Assembly: GCF_023168325.1 (NCBI RefSeq) | Contig: NZ_AP025688.1 | Coordinates: forward strand, 1,240,001 to 1,304,000 | Source of the DNA: Tsukamurella sp. PLM1 | GTDB lineage: Bacteria > Actinomycetota > Actinomycetes > Mycobacteriales > Mycobacteriaceae | Length of the DNA: 64,000 nt | Direction of reading: 5' to 3' | Shown: positions 1-10,700 of the stretch, one piece after another | How the letters are laid out: each line of letters begins with the position of its first letter | Position numbering within the stretch: the first letter of the stretch is position 1 | The notes under the pieces: generated by a model | The model's database searches: none | Told to the model about the DNA's origin: nothing | What the model saw: only the letters and a program-made list of their open reading frames with translations | Program-made: the position numbers and the translations under genes

Positions 1-93
1 GGCCAGCTCATCAACCTCGAACCGGACCCCGGCGCACCGTCGGGCCGGCCCTCCGCGGGCAAGCAGCGGTTCCGCGCGGGACGGAAGCGATGA
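1..93 (+). CDS. C-terminal end of an upstream gene (cut by window start)
   Basis: An open frame runs from base 1 to a TGA at 91-93 and gives 30 residues ending in a basic tail (AGKQRFRAGRKR). The fragment is too short to identify. A basic tail is common in nucleic-acid-binding proteins, but that is only a hint. A less GC-rich stretch (about 120-155) that probably carries a promoter follows before the next gene on the same strand. Confidence 0.45.
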   Translation, partial: GQLINLEPDPGAPSGRPSAGKQRFRAGRKR

Positions 94-201
94 CGACGGT
101 CGGCGTCGGCGCCGACATGTATTAACCTTTAGTCAAGGTATAGCTCAACCAGGGGTATGCCGAGTGTCGGCCGCCGCCGACCCGAGAGACTTGAGGAGCG
201 C

Positions 202-3200
202 ATGACCGCCGCCGGTGATCAGGGCGACGGCCCGGGTGGCCGTCGGGATCGCGTCGTCCGCCTGCTGCAGTACCTGGACGAGCTGATCCGCTCCCGGTCG
301 GTGGTCGCCCGCGACCTCGACGATCACCTCGCCACCCTCCCGCTCGCCGGCGAGGGCGCGCTGACCGACGCCTGGGACGCCGACGCGAAGCCCGGCGGCA
401 CCGTCTTCACCGTTCCGCGCGACGACGCGCCGGATTCCCCGCACGCCCGTCTGCTGCGGGTGTTCGACGAGCTGAACGACCACCCCGAGTCCGTCGAGCT
501 GGTGCTGGCCTCGGGCCTGCTCACCGCGCGCGACGGCGACGTGGGGATCCGGGCGCACCTGCTGACCCAGCCGGTGCTGCTCGAGCGCGACCGCCGCGGC
601 AAGAAGCTCACCGTGGTCCTGCCGCGGGACTCGGTGCCCCGCGTCGAGGACTCGCTCCTGCTGGCGGGCCTGCCCTCGTTCGACCTGTCGGCGTCCGCCG
701 AGCTGCAGGCCGGGTTGCGCGAGAAGGCCCGCACGGTGCTCGACCCGGCGTGCAGCGAGTTCACCGCGGACTGGCTCGCGGCGGTGGCCCCCGACGGGGA
801 GCGCACGTCGACTTCGCGCCCGCCCTGGTCCTGCGCACCCGCGGCTCGGCGCCGCTGCTCGGCTTCTACGACGCGATGAAGGCCGACGTCGCCGATACGG
901 ACCGGCCGGTCCCCGTCGGGCTCGCGCAACTGGTCGAGGCGGTGAGCTCCGACGAACGGCTGCGGAGCCTGGCGGCCGACGGCGCGATCAGCCCGCTGGA
1001 CCTGCTGGACGAGGCCTACTACGTGCTGCCGTCCAATGTCGAGCAGCGCGACATCCTGGCGCACATGGGTGCCGATTCGGGTGTCGTGGTCGAGGGGCCG
1101 CCCGGCACCGGCAAGACCCACACCATCGCGAACCTGCTCTCGGCGCTGCTCGCGAAGGGACAGCGCGTGCTCGTGGTGTCCGAGAAGGCCCAGGCGCTGG
1201 CGGTGCTCGAGGACAAGCTGCCGCCGGAACTGCGCCAGCTCGTCGTGTCCGTCACCGACGTCACCAAGGACGGTTCGGCGTCGCTCGCCGCGTCCGTCAC
1301 CGAGATCGCGACCCGCAAGTCAACCTATTCCGAGGCGCTCGCCGACGCAGAGCTGCGCGACCTGCGCGCCAAGCGCGACCGGGCGATCGCGCACCGCGAG
1401 GACCTGCTGCGCCGCGTGTGGGCGCTGCGCTCCGCGGAGACGGACGACTCCGACTGGGTGACCTCCGCCTATTCCGGAAAGCCCGCCCAGATCGTCATGC
1501 AGGTCCGACGGGACGCCGAGCGCTACTCGTGGCTGCCCGGTCCCGTCGACGGTGCGGTGCCTCCGCTCGACACCCGCGAGTTCGACCGCCTCATCGCTCT
1601 GCTGCGGCGCAACGACGAGCGGTTCTCGCGCCGGCTTGCGCACAACCTTCCCGACCTGTCGGTCGAGGTCCCGGAGATCGACGGGATCGAGGAGCTCTGC
1701 GCGACGCTCGCCGGATCCCCTCTCGGGGACGGTTCGAGCGACGGTGCCCTCGCCCACGTCCTCGGCGGGGTGGACGCGGACCGTCTGGCCGTGATCCGGG
1801 CGCGCGCCGAGGTGATCACCGAACTGGTCGACCGCGTACGCCGCTACCCGCCGTCGGCGCAGCTGTTGGCCGAGGACATGCTCATCGGCGACCGCGCGCA
1901 CCTGGCCGCCCAGTTGGTGGGTCTCGAGTCGGAGATCACGACAGCGCAGGAGCTCGATTCCGGTCTCGCCGGAGTCGCGGTGCAGCTCAGCGACACCCCC
2001 GACGCGGACGATCGCGCCGCGATCGCCGACTACGCGCGCCATCTCGGTGCGGGGAACGAGCCGCGCCGGCGGTTCCGCAAGCCGGAGCAGAAGACGTTCG
2101 AGGCCACGGGCCTCGGCATCGAGGTCGACGGTGCCGAGGGCGCGACGGCTGCGCACCTGACCGCCGCGTCCGAGCACCTGCGAGTCGAGGACGCGATCGG
2201 TCGCGTGGGTGACGTGCTGCGCGCGCTGGGCATGGAGGCCCCCGCCACCGACCCGACCGGTCGGACCGCGACCCGCAGCCGCAGTGAACGGCTCAGTCAG
2301 GCCGCCGATCAGCTGCTGCGCGCGCGTACCGTGGTCCGGCTCGTGACCGAGCGGGACAGCCTCGTCGTCGCCCTGCAGCAGCTGTCCGAGCATTCACCCC
2401 GCCCGAAGGACCTCGCCGAGACCGAACGGGTCGCGAAGCAGGTCGTCGCGATCTCCGCCGCGGCGGGCGCGCGCGAGGCCCACAGTCGGCTGGACGCGGC
2501 GCGCGTGCGCGTGCAGGAGATCGTCGAACGCGGACCGTCGCCGGAGGGCGACGCGATGGTCGCGGCGCTGCGCCAGTACAAGTTCGCGCCCATCCGCGAC
2601 GCGCGCCGGGCGTGGGACGCGGCTCGTGCAGAGCGCGACGACCGCGGCGCGCTCGACCTGCTCGCCCTGCGACTGCGGACCAAGGCGCCCGCGCTGTTCG
2701 ACCTCGTGGCCCGCACGGCGGACGACCCCGTCTGGGACGCGCGCGTGCCGAGATCGCCGCCGCGTGGTCGTGGCGGCGCGCCGTCGCGTGGGCAGCCCAG
2801 CGCGTCCATCCGGGCGAGGACGCCCAGCTGGAGGCCGACCTGCAGGCCGCCGAGCAGGACGTGGCCCATTACGACCCGGATCGCCACGGCGAGCGCGTGG
2901 CGGCAGTGCCTGCGCCGCATGACGTTCGACGAGATCCAGGCGTTGCACGCCTACCGCGATCACGTCTCGTCGGTCGGCCGCGGCTCGGGCCGGCACGCCG
3001 AGCGGTTCCGTGTGGCCGCGCGCGAGGCGATGCGGCAGGCCCAGTCCGCCGTCCCGGCGTGGATCATGCCGATCTCGCAGGTGGTCGCCTCGATCTCGCC
3101 CAGCCGCAACGCCTTCGACGTCGTGATCGTCGACGAGGCGAGCCAGGCCGACATCACCAGCTCGTTCCTGCTGTGGCTCGCCCCGCGCGTGATCGTGGTG

Positions 3201-4419
3201 GGCGACGAGAATCAGTGCGCCCCTGCCGTTCACCGGTGTCGGCCTCGACGATGTGTTCGCGCGACTCGACGCGCAGCTGCCTGACATCCCGCCGTACCTG
3301 CGGGACTCGCTGACCCCGCGGTCGAGCCTGTTCACCCTGCTGCGCACGAGGTTCGGGCACACGGTGCGGCTGCGCGAGCACTTCCGGTGCATGCCCGAGA
3401 TCATCGACTTCAGCTCCCGGCAGTTCTACAGCGACGCGCCGCTGATCCCGGTGCGCCACTACGGCGCCGATCGCCCGGTACCCCTGCGGGTGACGCACGT
3501 GCCGAAGGCGAAGGTCGCGGGCGAGGGGGCGCGGATCAGCAACCCCGCCGAGGCGCAGGCGATCGTCGACCAATTGGCGCGGTGTTTCGCCGATCCGCTG
3601 TACGCCGGTCGCACATTCGGCGTGATCGTGCTGCAGGGGCAGGGCGAGGTCGATGAGTTGTACCGCCGGCTGCGCGAGGCGATCGACCCCGACGAGTGGG
3701 ACGCGCGGCGGCTGCGGGTCGGCACGCCGCCCGACTTCCAGGGCGACGAGCGGGACGTGGTGCTGCTGTCGATGGTGATCGCGCCCGGCTACCGCTTCCG
3801 CGCGCTGACGGGGCGTGACTTCCAGCGGCGGTTCAACGTGGCGGCGTCCCGCGCCCGGGACCAGATGTGGCTGTTCACCTCGGTGGACGAGCAGGACCTC
3901 AAGCCGGCCGACCTGCGGGCATCGTTGCTGCGCTACGTCACGCGCGCCGACGTCGAGGTGGCGCAGCCGATGCCGCCGGACGTCCCCGTGGACCGCCGCG
4001 TCGAGCCGTTCGACACCCTCTTCGAGCAGCAGGTGTTCGCGCGCCTGCGCGACATGGGCTACCACGTGAACCCCAAGGTGACGGTGAACAACCGCGTCAT
4101 CGACCTGGTCGTGACGGGGGAGCAGGGGCGTCTCGCGGTGGAGTGCGACAGCGCGGACTTCGCATCGACGCCCGAGCAGGCCCGGTCCGACATCGAGCGC
4201 GAGCGGGAGCTGCGGCGCTGCGGGTGGGAGTTCGTGCGCGTGCGCGAGTCGGTGTTCCTCACCGACGCCGACGCCGCCATGTCGGTGGTTCTCAAGGCCC
4301 TCGATCGCCGCGGCGTCGCGCCGCTCACCCTGCAGCGCGCGCTCACCGTCGGCGAGCGCGCCGACGACGGCTCCGTGGAGCTCTGGGAGCCCGTGGGGCT
4401 CGACATCGACACGGAGTAG
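202..4419 (+). CDS. UPF1-like superfamily 1 helicase with C-terminal Vsr-like nuclease domain, frame broken four times
   Basis: Large AAA/superfamily 1 ATPase, about 1400 residues once joined. The order is an N-terminal unassigned domain, a Walker A (GPPGTGKTHT, near 1096), a long helical insertion, a Walker B with a Q-rich follow-on (VDEASQAD, near 3132), motif III (GDENQCAP, near 3200), then helicase domain 2 with FQGDERDVVLLS and NVAASRARDQMW. The last 110 residues (from about 4010) match the MTES_1575/Vsr-like endonuclease fold: GY, VIDLVV, LAVECD and a final RRCGWEFVRVRES segment. Reading frames change near 800, 2745, 2905 and 3222, the last inside a C run. I join them because each side continues the same family. 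ATG 202 has GAGGAG just upstream; ATG 157 is an alternative. Such helicase-nuclease fusions occur in genome-defence contexts; function here is inferred. Confidence 0.8.
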
Positions 4420-4439
4420 CCGCCCACGTTGAGCAGCGC

Positions 4440-5271
4440 CCGAAGGGCAGGACCGTGAGTACTCCGAGGCGCGGCGCACGAGCTCGGGGTCGGGTGTGAC
4501 GCCGGTGTAGAGCACGAACTGTTCGGCGGCCTGCAGCGCGATCACCTCGGCGCCGGTGATGACCTTCGCGCCCGCGGCGCGGCCCGCGCGCACCAGGGGT
4601 GTCTCGGGCGGCATCGCGACCACGTCGAACACCGTGTCGGCGGCCTCGATCAGCGGTGCACCGAACGCCAGGTCGTCGGCGGCCGGCCCGCCGGCCATGC
4701 CGACGGGAGTGGCGTTGACGAGGACCCGGGTGCCGTCGGGCGGGGTGGACGCGTGTCGGAAGCCGTACTGGCCGGCGAGCGCCGCGCCGGTGGCGGCGTT
4801 GCGGGCGACGACGGTGACGTCGGTGCAGCCGTGGTCGCGGAGCGCGGCCACGACGGCCTTGGCCATCCCGCCCGCGCCGGTCACCGCGGCCGGCAGCGCC
4901 GGGTCGACGGAGTTCGCGGTGAGCAGCGAAGCGACGGCCGCGTAATCGGTGTTGTACGCGCGCAGCACCCCCTCGTCGTTGACGATCGTGTTCACCGAGT
5001 CGATCGCGGAGGCGGAGGGCTCCATGACGTCGATCAATTCGATCACCGCCTCCTTGAACGGCATCGACACCGCGCAGCCGCGGATCCCGAGGCCCCGGAC
5101 CCCGGCGATCGCGGCCGGCAGGTCGGTCGTGCTGAATGCCTTGTAGAGGTAGTCGAGCCCGAGCTCGCGGTACAGGAAGTTGTGGAACCGGGTCCCGATG
5201 TTGCTGGGACGGCCCGACAGGGAGATGCACAGGACGGTGTCCCGGTTCGGCATGGCGATCGTGTCAGTCAC
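4440..5271 (-). CDS. aroE: Shikimate 5-dehydrogenase family protein
   Basis: NADP-dependent reduction of 3-dehydroshikimate to shikimate is the family reaction, in the cytoplasm, on the way to aromatic amino acids. Family signatures are visible: SLSGRPSN near the start, the substrate-binding SMPFKEAVIELID segment with the catalytic Lys, NTIVND and YNTDYAA, the nucleotide-binding AVTGAGGMAKAVV loop, NATPVGM, and ALQAAEQFVLYTG near the end. About 275 residues fits the family. A GTG at 5271 with an upstream GGGG run is chosen over ATG 5253. No stop codon is found where the family ends (near 4440) in any frame; the frame would run on antisense to the helicase, so the 3' end probably has a sequence error. 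AroE-like paralogues (quinate type) cannot be excluded. Confidence 0.8.
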
Positions 5272-5331
5272 CCCCGTCAGCGTAATCCGTCGGATCGGGA
5301 ACCGCGGGCCGTCCTGGTGCGTCCAATTGGT

Positions 5332-6652
5332 ATGGCGGACTTTCGCAACGTCGACGCGACGGACTTCACCGGCTGGTCGACCGGGGAGGTGCGAGCGTTC
5401 GCGCGCGCCCTCTCGTCGTCGGGGGTCGCGGCCGATGCGCGCGCCATAGCCACGGCGGGGGAGAAGCTGGCAGACAGCATCGCCGAGTTGGAACGGGACG
5501 CGGCCGCCATCGGCACCCGGTGGCAGGGCGAGGCGCAGGACGGCTCGTACGCGGTGATCGGCCAGTACGCGGCGCAGTCGTACGAGACGGGGGCTGCGGT
5601 GACGCAGCTGGTCGGTCGAGTGCAATCGCTGTCGAGCACGGCGTCGTCGACGAAGAGCCGGTTCGGCGAACTGCCCGACCCGCCCCGCGGCGAGACCACG
5701 TCGGGCGGCGCCACCCAGCGCGCCGCCCTCGCCGCGGAGCTCGGCCGGACCTACACCGCGCCGGTGAAGTCCTCGGCGTCCGCGATGCCGCTCAGCGAGG
5801 CCGGGCAGCTGGTCTCGTTCGTGGGAGTCGGCCCGCCGCTGGTGCGCCGGGACCGGAGCGGCACCGTCGAGTCCCCGGAGGCGGACGCGGGGCCGTCGCA
5901 GCCGGTCGGGGGTCCGGGGACGCCGGTCGGGTCCGGGGCGGACCCGACCGGCGCGGTCGACGTGCCGGACGGTGGGGTGGGCGCGAGGACCGACGCGGGC
6001 ACGGGCTCCACGGGCACGGGCACGGGCACCGAGGACGGTGCGGGATCCGGTACCCGGACCGGCGGCGAGTCGGGATCGCCGGCGGGTGCCGGGACCGCCG
6101 GGGCGGGCACGGGAGGCGGCGCCGCGCCGAGCGGCGGGCCGGGCAGGCGCCGGGAGGAGCGGAGGAGACCGGTGCGACCGGCCTCGACGATCCCGCCGCG
6201 ACCGAGGGCGCACCGTCGGGCTCGCTGCTGATGCCGGCGGCCTCCCTCCCGGGCACCCCGGCGGTGCGGACCTCGAGTGGGGGAGTCGGGGGCGGGGTGC
6301 GCGTCCCCGAGGGGGCCGGACCGCGTCGCCGCTGGGGCTGCGGCAGGACGCCGCCGCGCTGCGCGCCTCGGGCGGCGGCGGCCCCGGCCCGGTCACGCAG
6401 ACGGGGGCACGGCCCACCTCGGGGCCGTACGGGATGCCGCCCGCCGGAGCGGCCGGGCAGCGCGGCCAGGGCGACGGCCGGCACCGGGTGCCCGCCTACC
6501 TGATCGACAAGCGCAACGGGGAGGAGCTGGTCGGCGAACTGCCCCTGGTCGGCCCGGGCGTCATCGGCCAGTGGCGGACCGACGGTGCGCCGGACCCGCG
6601 GTCGGATTCGCGCCCGGACGCGCCGGTCAGGGGCGCGCCGCGCCCGCGTTGA
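5332..6652 (+). CDS. PPE/WXG-like putative type VII secretion substrate, frame broken twice
   Basis: About 440 residues after joining three frames (breaks near 6141 and 6320, each one missing base; joined length is exactly 441 codons). The N-terminal 170 residues are a helical, Ala-rich PPE/WXG100-like domain (ADFRNVDATDFTGW, then TRWQGEAQDGSY with a W-x-G). A long Gly/Thr/Pro-rich linker follows (GTGSTGTGTGTEDG). The C-terminus has the sequence VPAYLIDKRNGEELVG and LPLVGPGVIG, a tail that recurs in ESX-associated proteins of Mycobacteriales. No Sec signal is seen, which fits ESX export. It is divergent from aroE and converges on the sirtuin gene with about 25 bases of overlap. The exact role is unknown. 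Confidence 0.7.
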
Positions 6653-7443
6653 TCGCGGCCACCAGGGCGGGGAGCGCGGTCGCCGCTGTGGCGCTCCAGT
6701 GCGCCGAGGCGGCGGCGCTCGGGGGTGCGCTCGGGGTTGATCTCGATCACGGGGATCCCGGCAGCGAGGGCGGTCTCGGGGAGGCGGGCTGCGGGGTAGA
6801 CGATGCCCGAGGTGCCGACCACCAGGACCGCGTCGGCAGTGAGTACCGAGGCCTCGGCGCGGCCCCACGCGTCCAGGGGCAGGGGCTCGCCGAACCACAC
6901 GATGCCCGGGCGGACGAGCGACAGGCAGTGCATGCACGTGGGCGGCGAGGTGCGCAGTTCCGGGGAGGCGTCGGCATCGTCGGGGAGGAAGGCGTCCGAG
7001 CCGAGGTACGGGGTGCCGCAGTGTTCGCAGCGCGGTGCGAACAGGCTGCCGTGGAGATGGGAGATCACGCGGGAGCCCGCGCGCTCGTGGAGGTCGTCCA
7101 CGTTCTGGGTGACCACGGAGACGGTCCGGCTTCCCGCGAGCTCCGCGAGGGCGATGTGCCCGTCGTTGGGCTCGGCGCGGCGCGCGACGTGCGCGCGCCA
7201 CTGGTACCAGCCCCAGACCAGCGCGTTGTCGCGCGCCCAGCCGTCGACCGACGCGATCTCCTCGGGTGCGTACTGCTCCCACAGCCCCGTCTGCGCCTCG
7301 CGGAAGGTGGCGATCCCCGACTCCTTGCTCATGCCCGCCCCGGTGAGAACGGCGACGGACTCGGCGGAGCCGATGAGCTCGGTGATCGCGGCGGGGACCG
7401 GGACTGCGGCAGGGCGATCGGAAGGGTGCATTCCGGGCTGCAT
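6627..7443 (-). CDS. SIR2-family NAD-dependent protein deacylase
   Basis: Sirtuin that would remove acyl groups from protein lysines using NAD. Visible motifs are the NAD loop GAGMSKESGIATFR, catalytic-region TQNVDDLH and HLHGS, a zinc site from CEHC and a later CMHC pair, GIVWFGE and LVVGTSGIVYPAA. The frame breaks near 6731 in a C run after INPERTP. In the restored frame the C-terminus reads SAAASAHWSATAATALPALV and ends at TGA 6629-6627. About 272 residues is normal for a class III/U sirtuin. Start ATG 7443; an internal ATG at 7431 is also possible. It is divergent from fas and shares its upstream control region. In mycolic-acid bacteria lysine deacylation controls acyl-CoA enzymes, so a link to fas is attractive but inferred. 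Confidence 0.88.
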
Positions 7444-7521
7444 CGGCTCAGCCTACCGAGCCGCGCGGCGGCGATGGGGAAGGTAACGATTCGATAACAA
7501 CTGCTACTCGCGGGAAACATC

Positions 7522-7537
7522 CGTGATTGCGATCACG
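7522..7537. promoter_or_regulatory. CRP/GlxR-like operator candidate in the sirtuin-fas intergenic region
   Basis: The 16-mer CGTGATTGCGATCACG contains GTGA-N6-TCAC, the core of the CRP/GlxR-class site (TGTGA-N6-TCACA). It lies 79 bases upstream of the sirtuin ATG and about 214 upstream of the fas ATG, so it could serve either promoter. Match to the consensus is seen directly; binding is inferred. Confidence 0.5.
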
Positions 7538-7555
7538 TGCGGGTGTACCTGCGCT

Positions 7556-7595
7556 GATTCACGCGTGTATTGGCGTTCGAATACACCCGTGAATC
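7556..7595. promoter_or_regulatory. 16-bp inverted repeat upstream of fas, candidate operator
   Basis: Left arm GATTCACGCGTGTATT (7556-7571) and right arm AATACACCCGTGAATC (7580-7595) pair at 15 of 16 positions around an 8-base centre. It lies about 155 bases before the fas start. In mycobacteria the fas-acpS promoter is controlled by the TetR-type activator FasR at inverted repeats, so this is the obvious candidate site here. I could not compare it with a FasR motif. Confidence 0.55.
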
Positions 7596-7750
7596 GATAT
7601 TCCCAACCTACTCGCCGGTATACCCACTGGTTACATCTGCGCACGTCAGAGGCATCGCGAATCCTGTGGTCTCATGGAATGCGGGTTTTCCGCGGGCCTG
7701 CCGCGGACGTGCCGTGAATCCGGCGCGCAGCGAGCTGATCGAGGAGATAC

Positions 7751-10700
7751 ATGACTGTCGACGATTTCGTCACCGCGAACGCACGCACCGCGAAGAACCC
7801 GCGGAGCAACGACGCTCTCGTGGACAGGTTGGCGGCGGGGGAGCAGTACGCACTCACCTTCGGCGGGCAGGGCGGCCCGTGGCTACCCGGCCTCGTCTCG
7901 CTGCTCGAGCAGACCGGCCTGGCCGACGATCCCGAGTACCGCGAGCTGTTCGACGGCTTCGTCGCCCGCGCCGATGAGGCGCTCGAGCCGGTCCGCGCCG
8001 AGCTGCTCCGCGCGCAGGCCCTGACCTTCGACCCGATGCGGTGGCGCGACGCCTCCATCGCGGCCTCCGAGGCCGAGACCCCCGATGAGGAGGGCGAGGA
8101 CGCCGCTCCCGCGCCCGGCTCGCGGCGCGCGCTCGCCCCGCAGGTCGACGGTGCCGTCTTCTCGGTGCCCGGCGTCCTGTTCAGCCAGCTCGTGGCCCTG
8201 TACGGGCTCGAGGCGCAGGGCCTGGACCCGTGGGACGTGCCGCCGGTCGCGGCCATCGGCCACTCCCAGGGGCAGCTCGCCGTCTCCGCCTTCGCCTCGC
8301 GCGGCAGCGAGGGCGACCTGCTCGCGATCGCGCGTCTGATCGGTGCTGCCGGCCGCGTGGTCGCCCGCCGCCGCGGCCTCGTCGCCCTCGGCGGCGCCAC
8401 CCCCATGATGTCCGTGTCCGGCGTCCGCCAGGACAAGCTGGAGGCGCTGCTCGGCGACTTCACGGCCACCGTCGCGTTCGACGCGTGCGGTCCCGTGCTC
8501 GCCGTCCGCAACAACCGCAGCTCGTTCGTGCTCACCGGCACCCCGAAGCTCTTGGCGGGCTTCCGCGAGTTCTGCGAGTCGGTCGCCGAGACGGAGGAGG
8601 CCGAGCGCAAGGAGAAGCTCACCGGCGGCGCCGCGTTCGCACCCCGGTTCGAGGACGTGGCCGTCGACATCGGGTTCCACCACCCGGCGCTCGCCGACGG
8701 CGTCGCGCTCGTCGCCGAATGGGCCGAACGGTGCGGCCTCGACGCCGAGACCGCCGCCCGCCTCGCCGCCGCGGTCCTGGTCGAGCCCGTGGACTGGGTC
8801 GCCGACGTCGAGTCGGCCATCGCCAAGGGCGCCCGCTGGCTGATCGACCTCGGCCCCGAGGACATCGCCACCAAGCTGTCGGCGGCCCCGCGCGCGGCCG
8901 CGGCGTGGGCCTCGTGCCGGCCACCACGCTGCGCGGCGCCCGCAACCTGTTCTCGCCCGGCGGAGTGCCCGAGCTGCCGCTGGCGTGGTCGGAGTTCTCG
9001 CCGCGTCTGGTCGAGCTGCCCGACGGCCGCACGGTGCTGTCGACGCGGTTCACCGAGCTCACCGGCCGCAGCCCCATCCTGCTGGCGGGCATGACGCCCA
9101 CCACCGTCGATCCCGGCATCGTGGCCGCGGCCGCCAATGCGGGCCACTGGGCCGAGCTGGCCGGCGGTGGGCAGGTGACCGAGCCGATCTTCGCCGAGAA
9201 CGTCGAGAAGCTGATCTCGCTGCTCGAGCCCGGCCGCGCCGCGCAGTTCAACTCGCTCTTCCTCGACCCGTACCTGTGGAAGCTGCAGCTCGGCGGCAAG
9301 CGCATCGTGCAGAAGGCCCGCGCCGCGGTGCCCCGCTCGACGGCGTGATCATCACCGCCGGCATCCCCGAGCTGGAGGAGGCCACGGCGCTGGTCGAGGA
9401 GCTCACCGAGGCGGGCATGCGGCACGTCGCGTTCAAGCCGGGCACCGTCGAGCAGATCCGCCAGGTCGCGCGCATCGCCGCCGAGGTCCCGCAGTTCCCC
9501 GTGATCGTCCACGTCGAGGGCGGTAAGGCCGGCGGCCACCACTCGTGGGAGGACCTCGACGAGCTGCTGCTCGCCACCTACGCCGAACTCCGCGACCGCA
9601 ACAACGTCGTCCTCGCGGTCGGCGGCGGCATCGGCACGCCGGAACTCGCCGCCGACTACCTGTCCGGCGAGTGGTCGCGCAAGCACGGCGCCCCCGCGAT
9701 GCCGGTCGACGGCATCCTGGTCGGCACCGCCGCGATGGCCACGCTCGAGGCCACCACCTCGGACGACGTCAAGCGCCTGCTCGCCGAGATCCCCGGCACC
9801 CCGGACTGGATCGGCGCGGGGCACGCGGGCGGCGGCATGGCGTCGGGCCGCAGCCAGCTGGGCGCCGACATCCACGAGATCGACAACACCGCGTCGGCCT
9901 GCGGTCGCCTGCTCGACGAGGTAGCCGGCGACGGCGATGCCGTGGCCGAGCGGCGCGACGAAATCGTCGCCGCGATGGCCGGTACCGCCAAGCCGTTCTT
10001 CGGCGACGTCGACACCATGACCTACGCGCAGTGGCTCGAGCGCTACCTCGAGCTGTCCGTCGGCACCCGCGAGCAGGTCGCCGCGGCGGATCCCGCGCGG
10101 TTCGGCGACTACGGCTGGCTGGACATCACGCACCAGGACCGTTTCCTGGCGATGCTGCACCGCGCCGAGGCCCGCCTGGCGGCGGAGGACCGCGGCCCCA
10201 TCGAGACGGCCTTCGCCGACGTCAGTGCCACCGACGACGCGTACGCCGCCCTCGATCAGCTGCTGCAGCGGCACCCGGAGGCGTCGTCGACCCGGCTGCA
10301 CCCGGCCGACGTCCCGTTCTTCGTCTCGCTGTGCCGCACCCCGGGCAAGCCCGTGAACTTCGTGCCCGTCGTCGACAAGGACGTCCGCCGCTGGTGGCGC
10401 TCCGACTCGCTGTGGCAGGCCCACTCGCCGCGCTACTCCGCCGACGAGGTGTGCATCATCCCCGGCCCCGAGGCCGTCGCGGGCATCACCCGCGTCGACG
10501 AGCCGGTCGGCGATCTGCTGAACCGGTTCGAGGCCGAGCTGGTGCGTCGCCGGCAGGGCGCCGGCGACGTCGCCGAGCCCGTCGCCGGCCGCCGCGTGGT
10601 GCCGGGCGTCGCGTCCGTCGCGCTGGCCCGGGCGCTCGCCGCCACCAACGTGCTGTGGGCCGGGCGTCTGGTGCACAGCCCCATCGCGCGGCTCGGCGCG

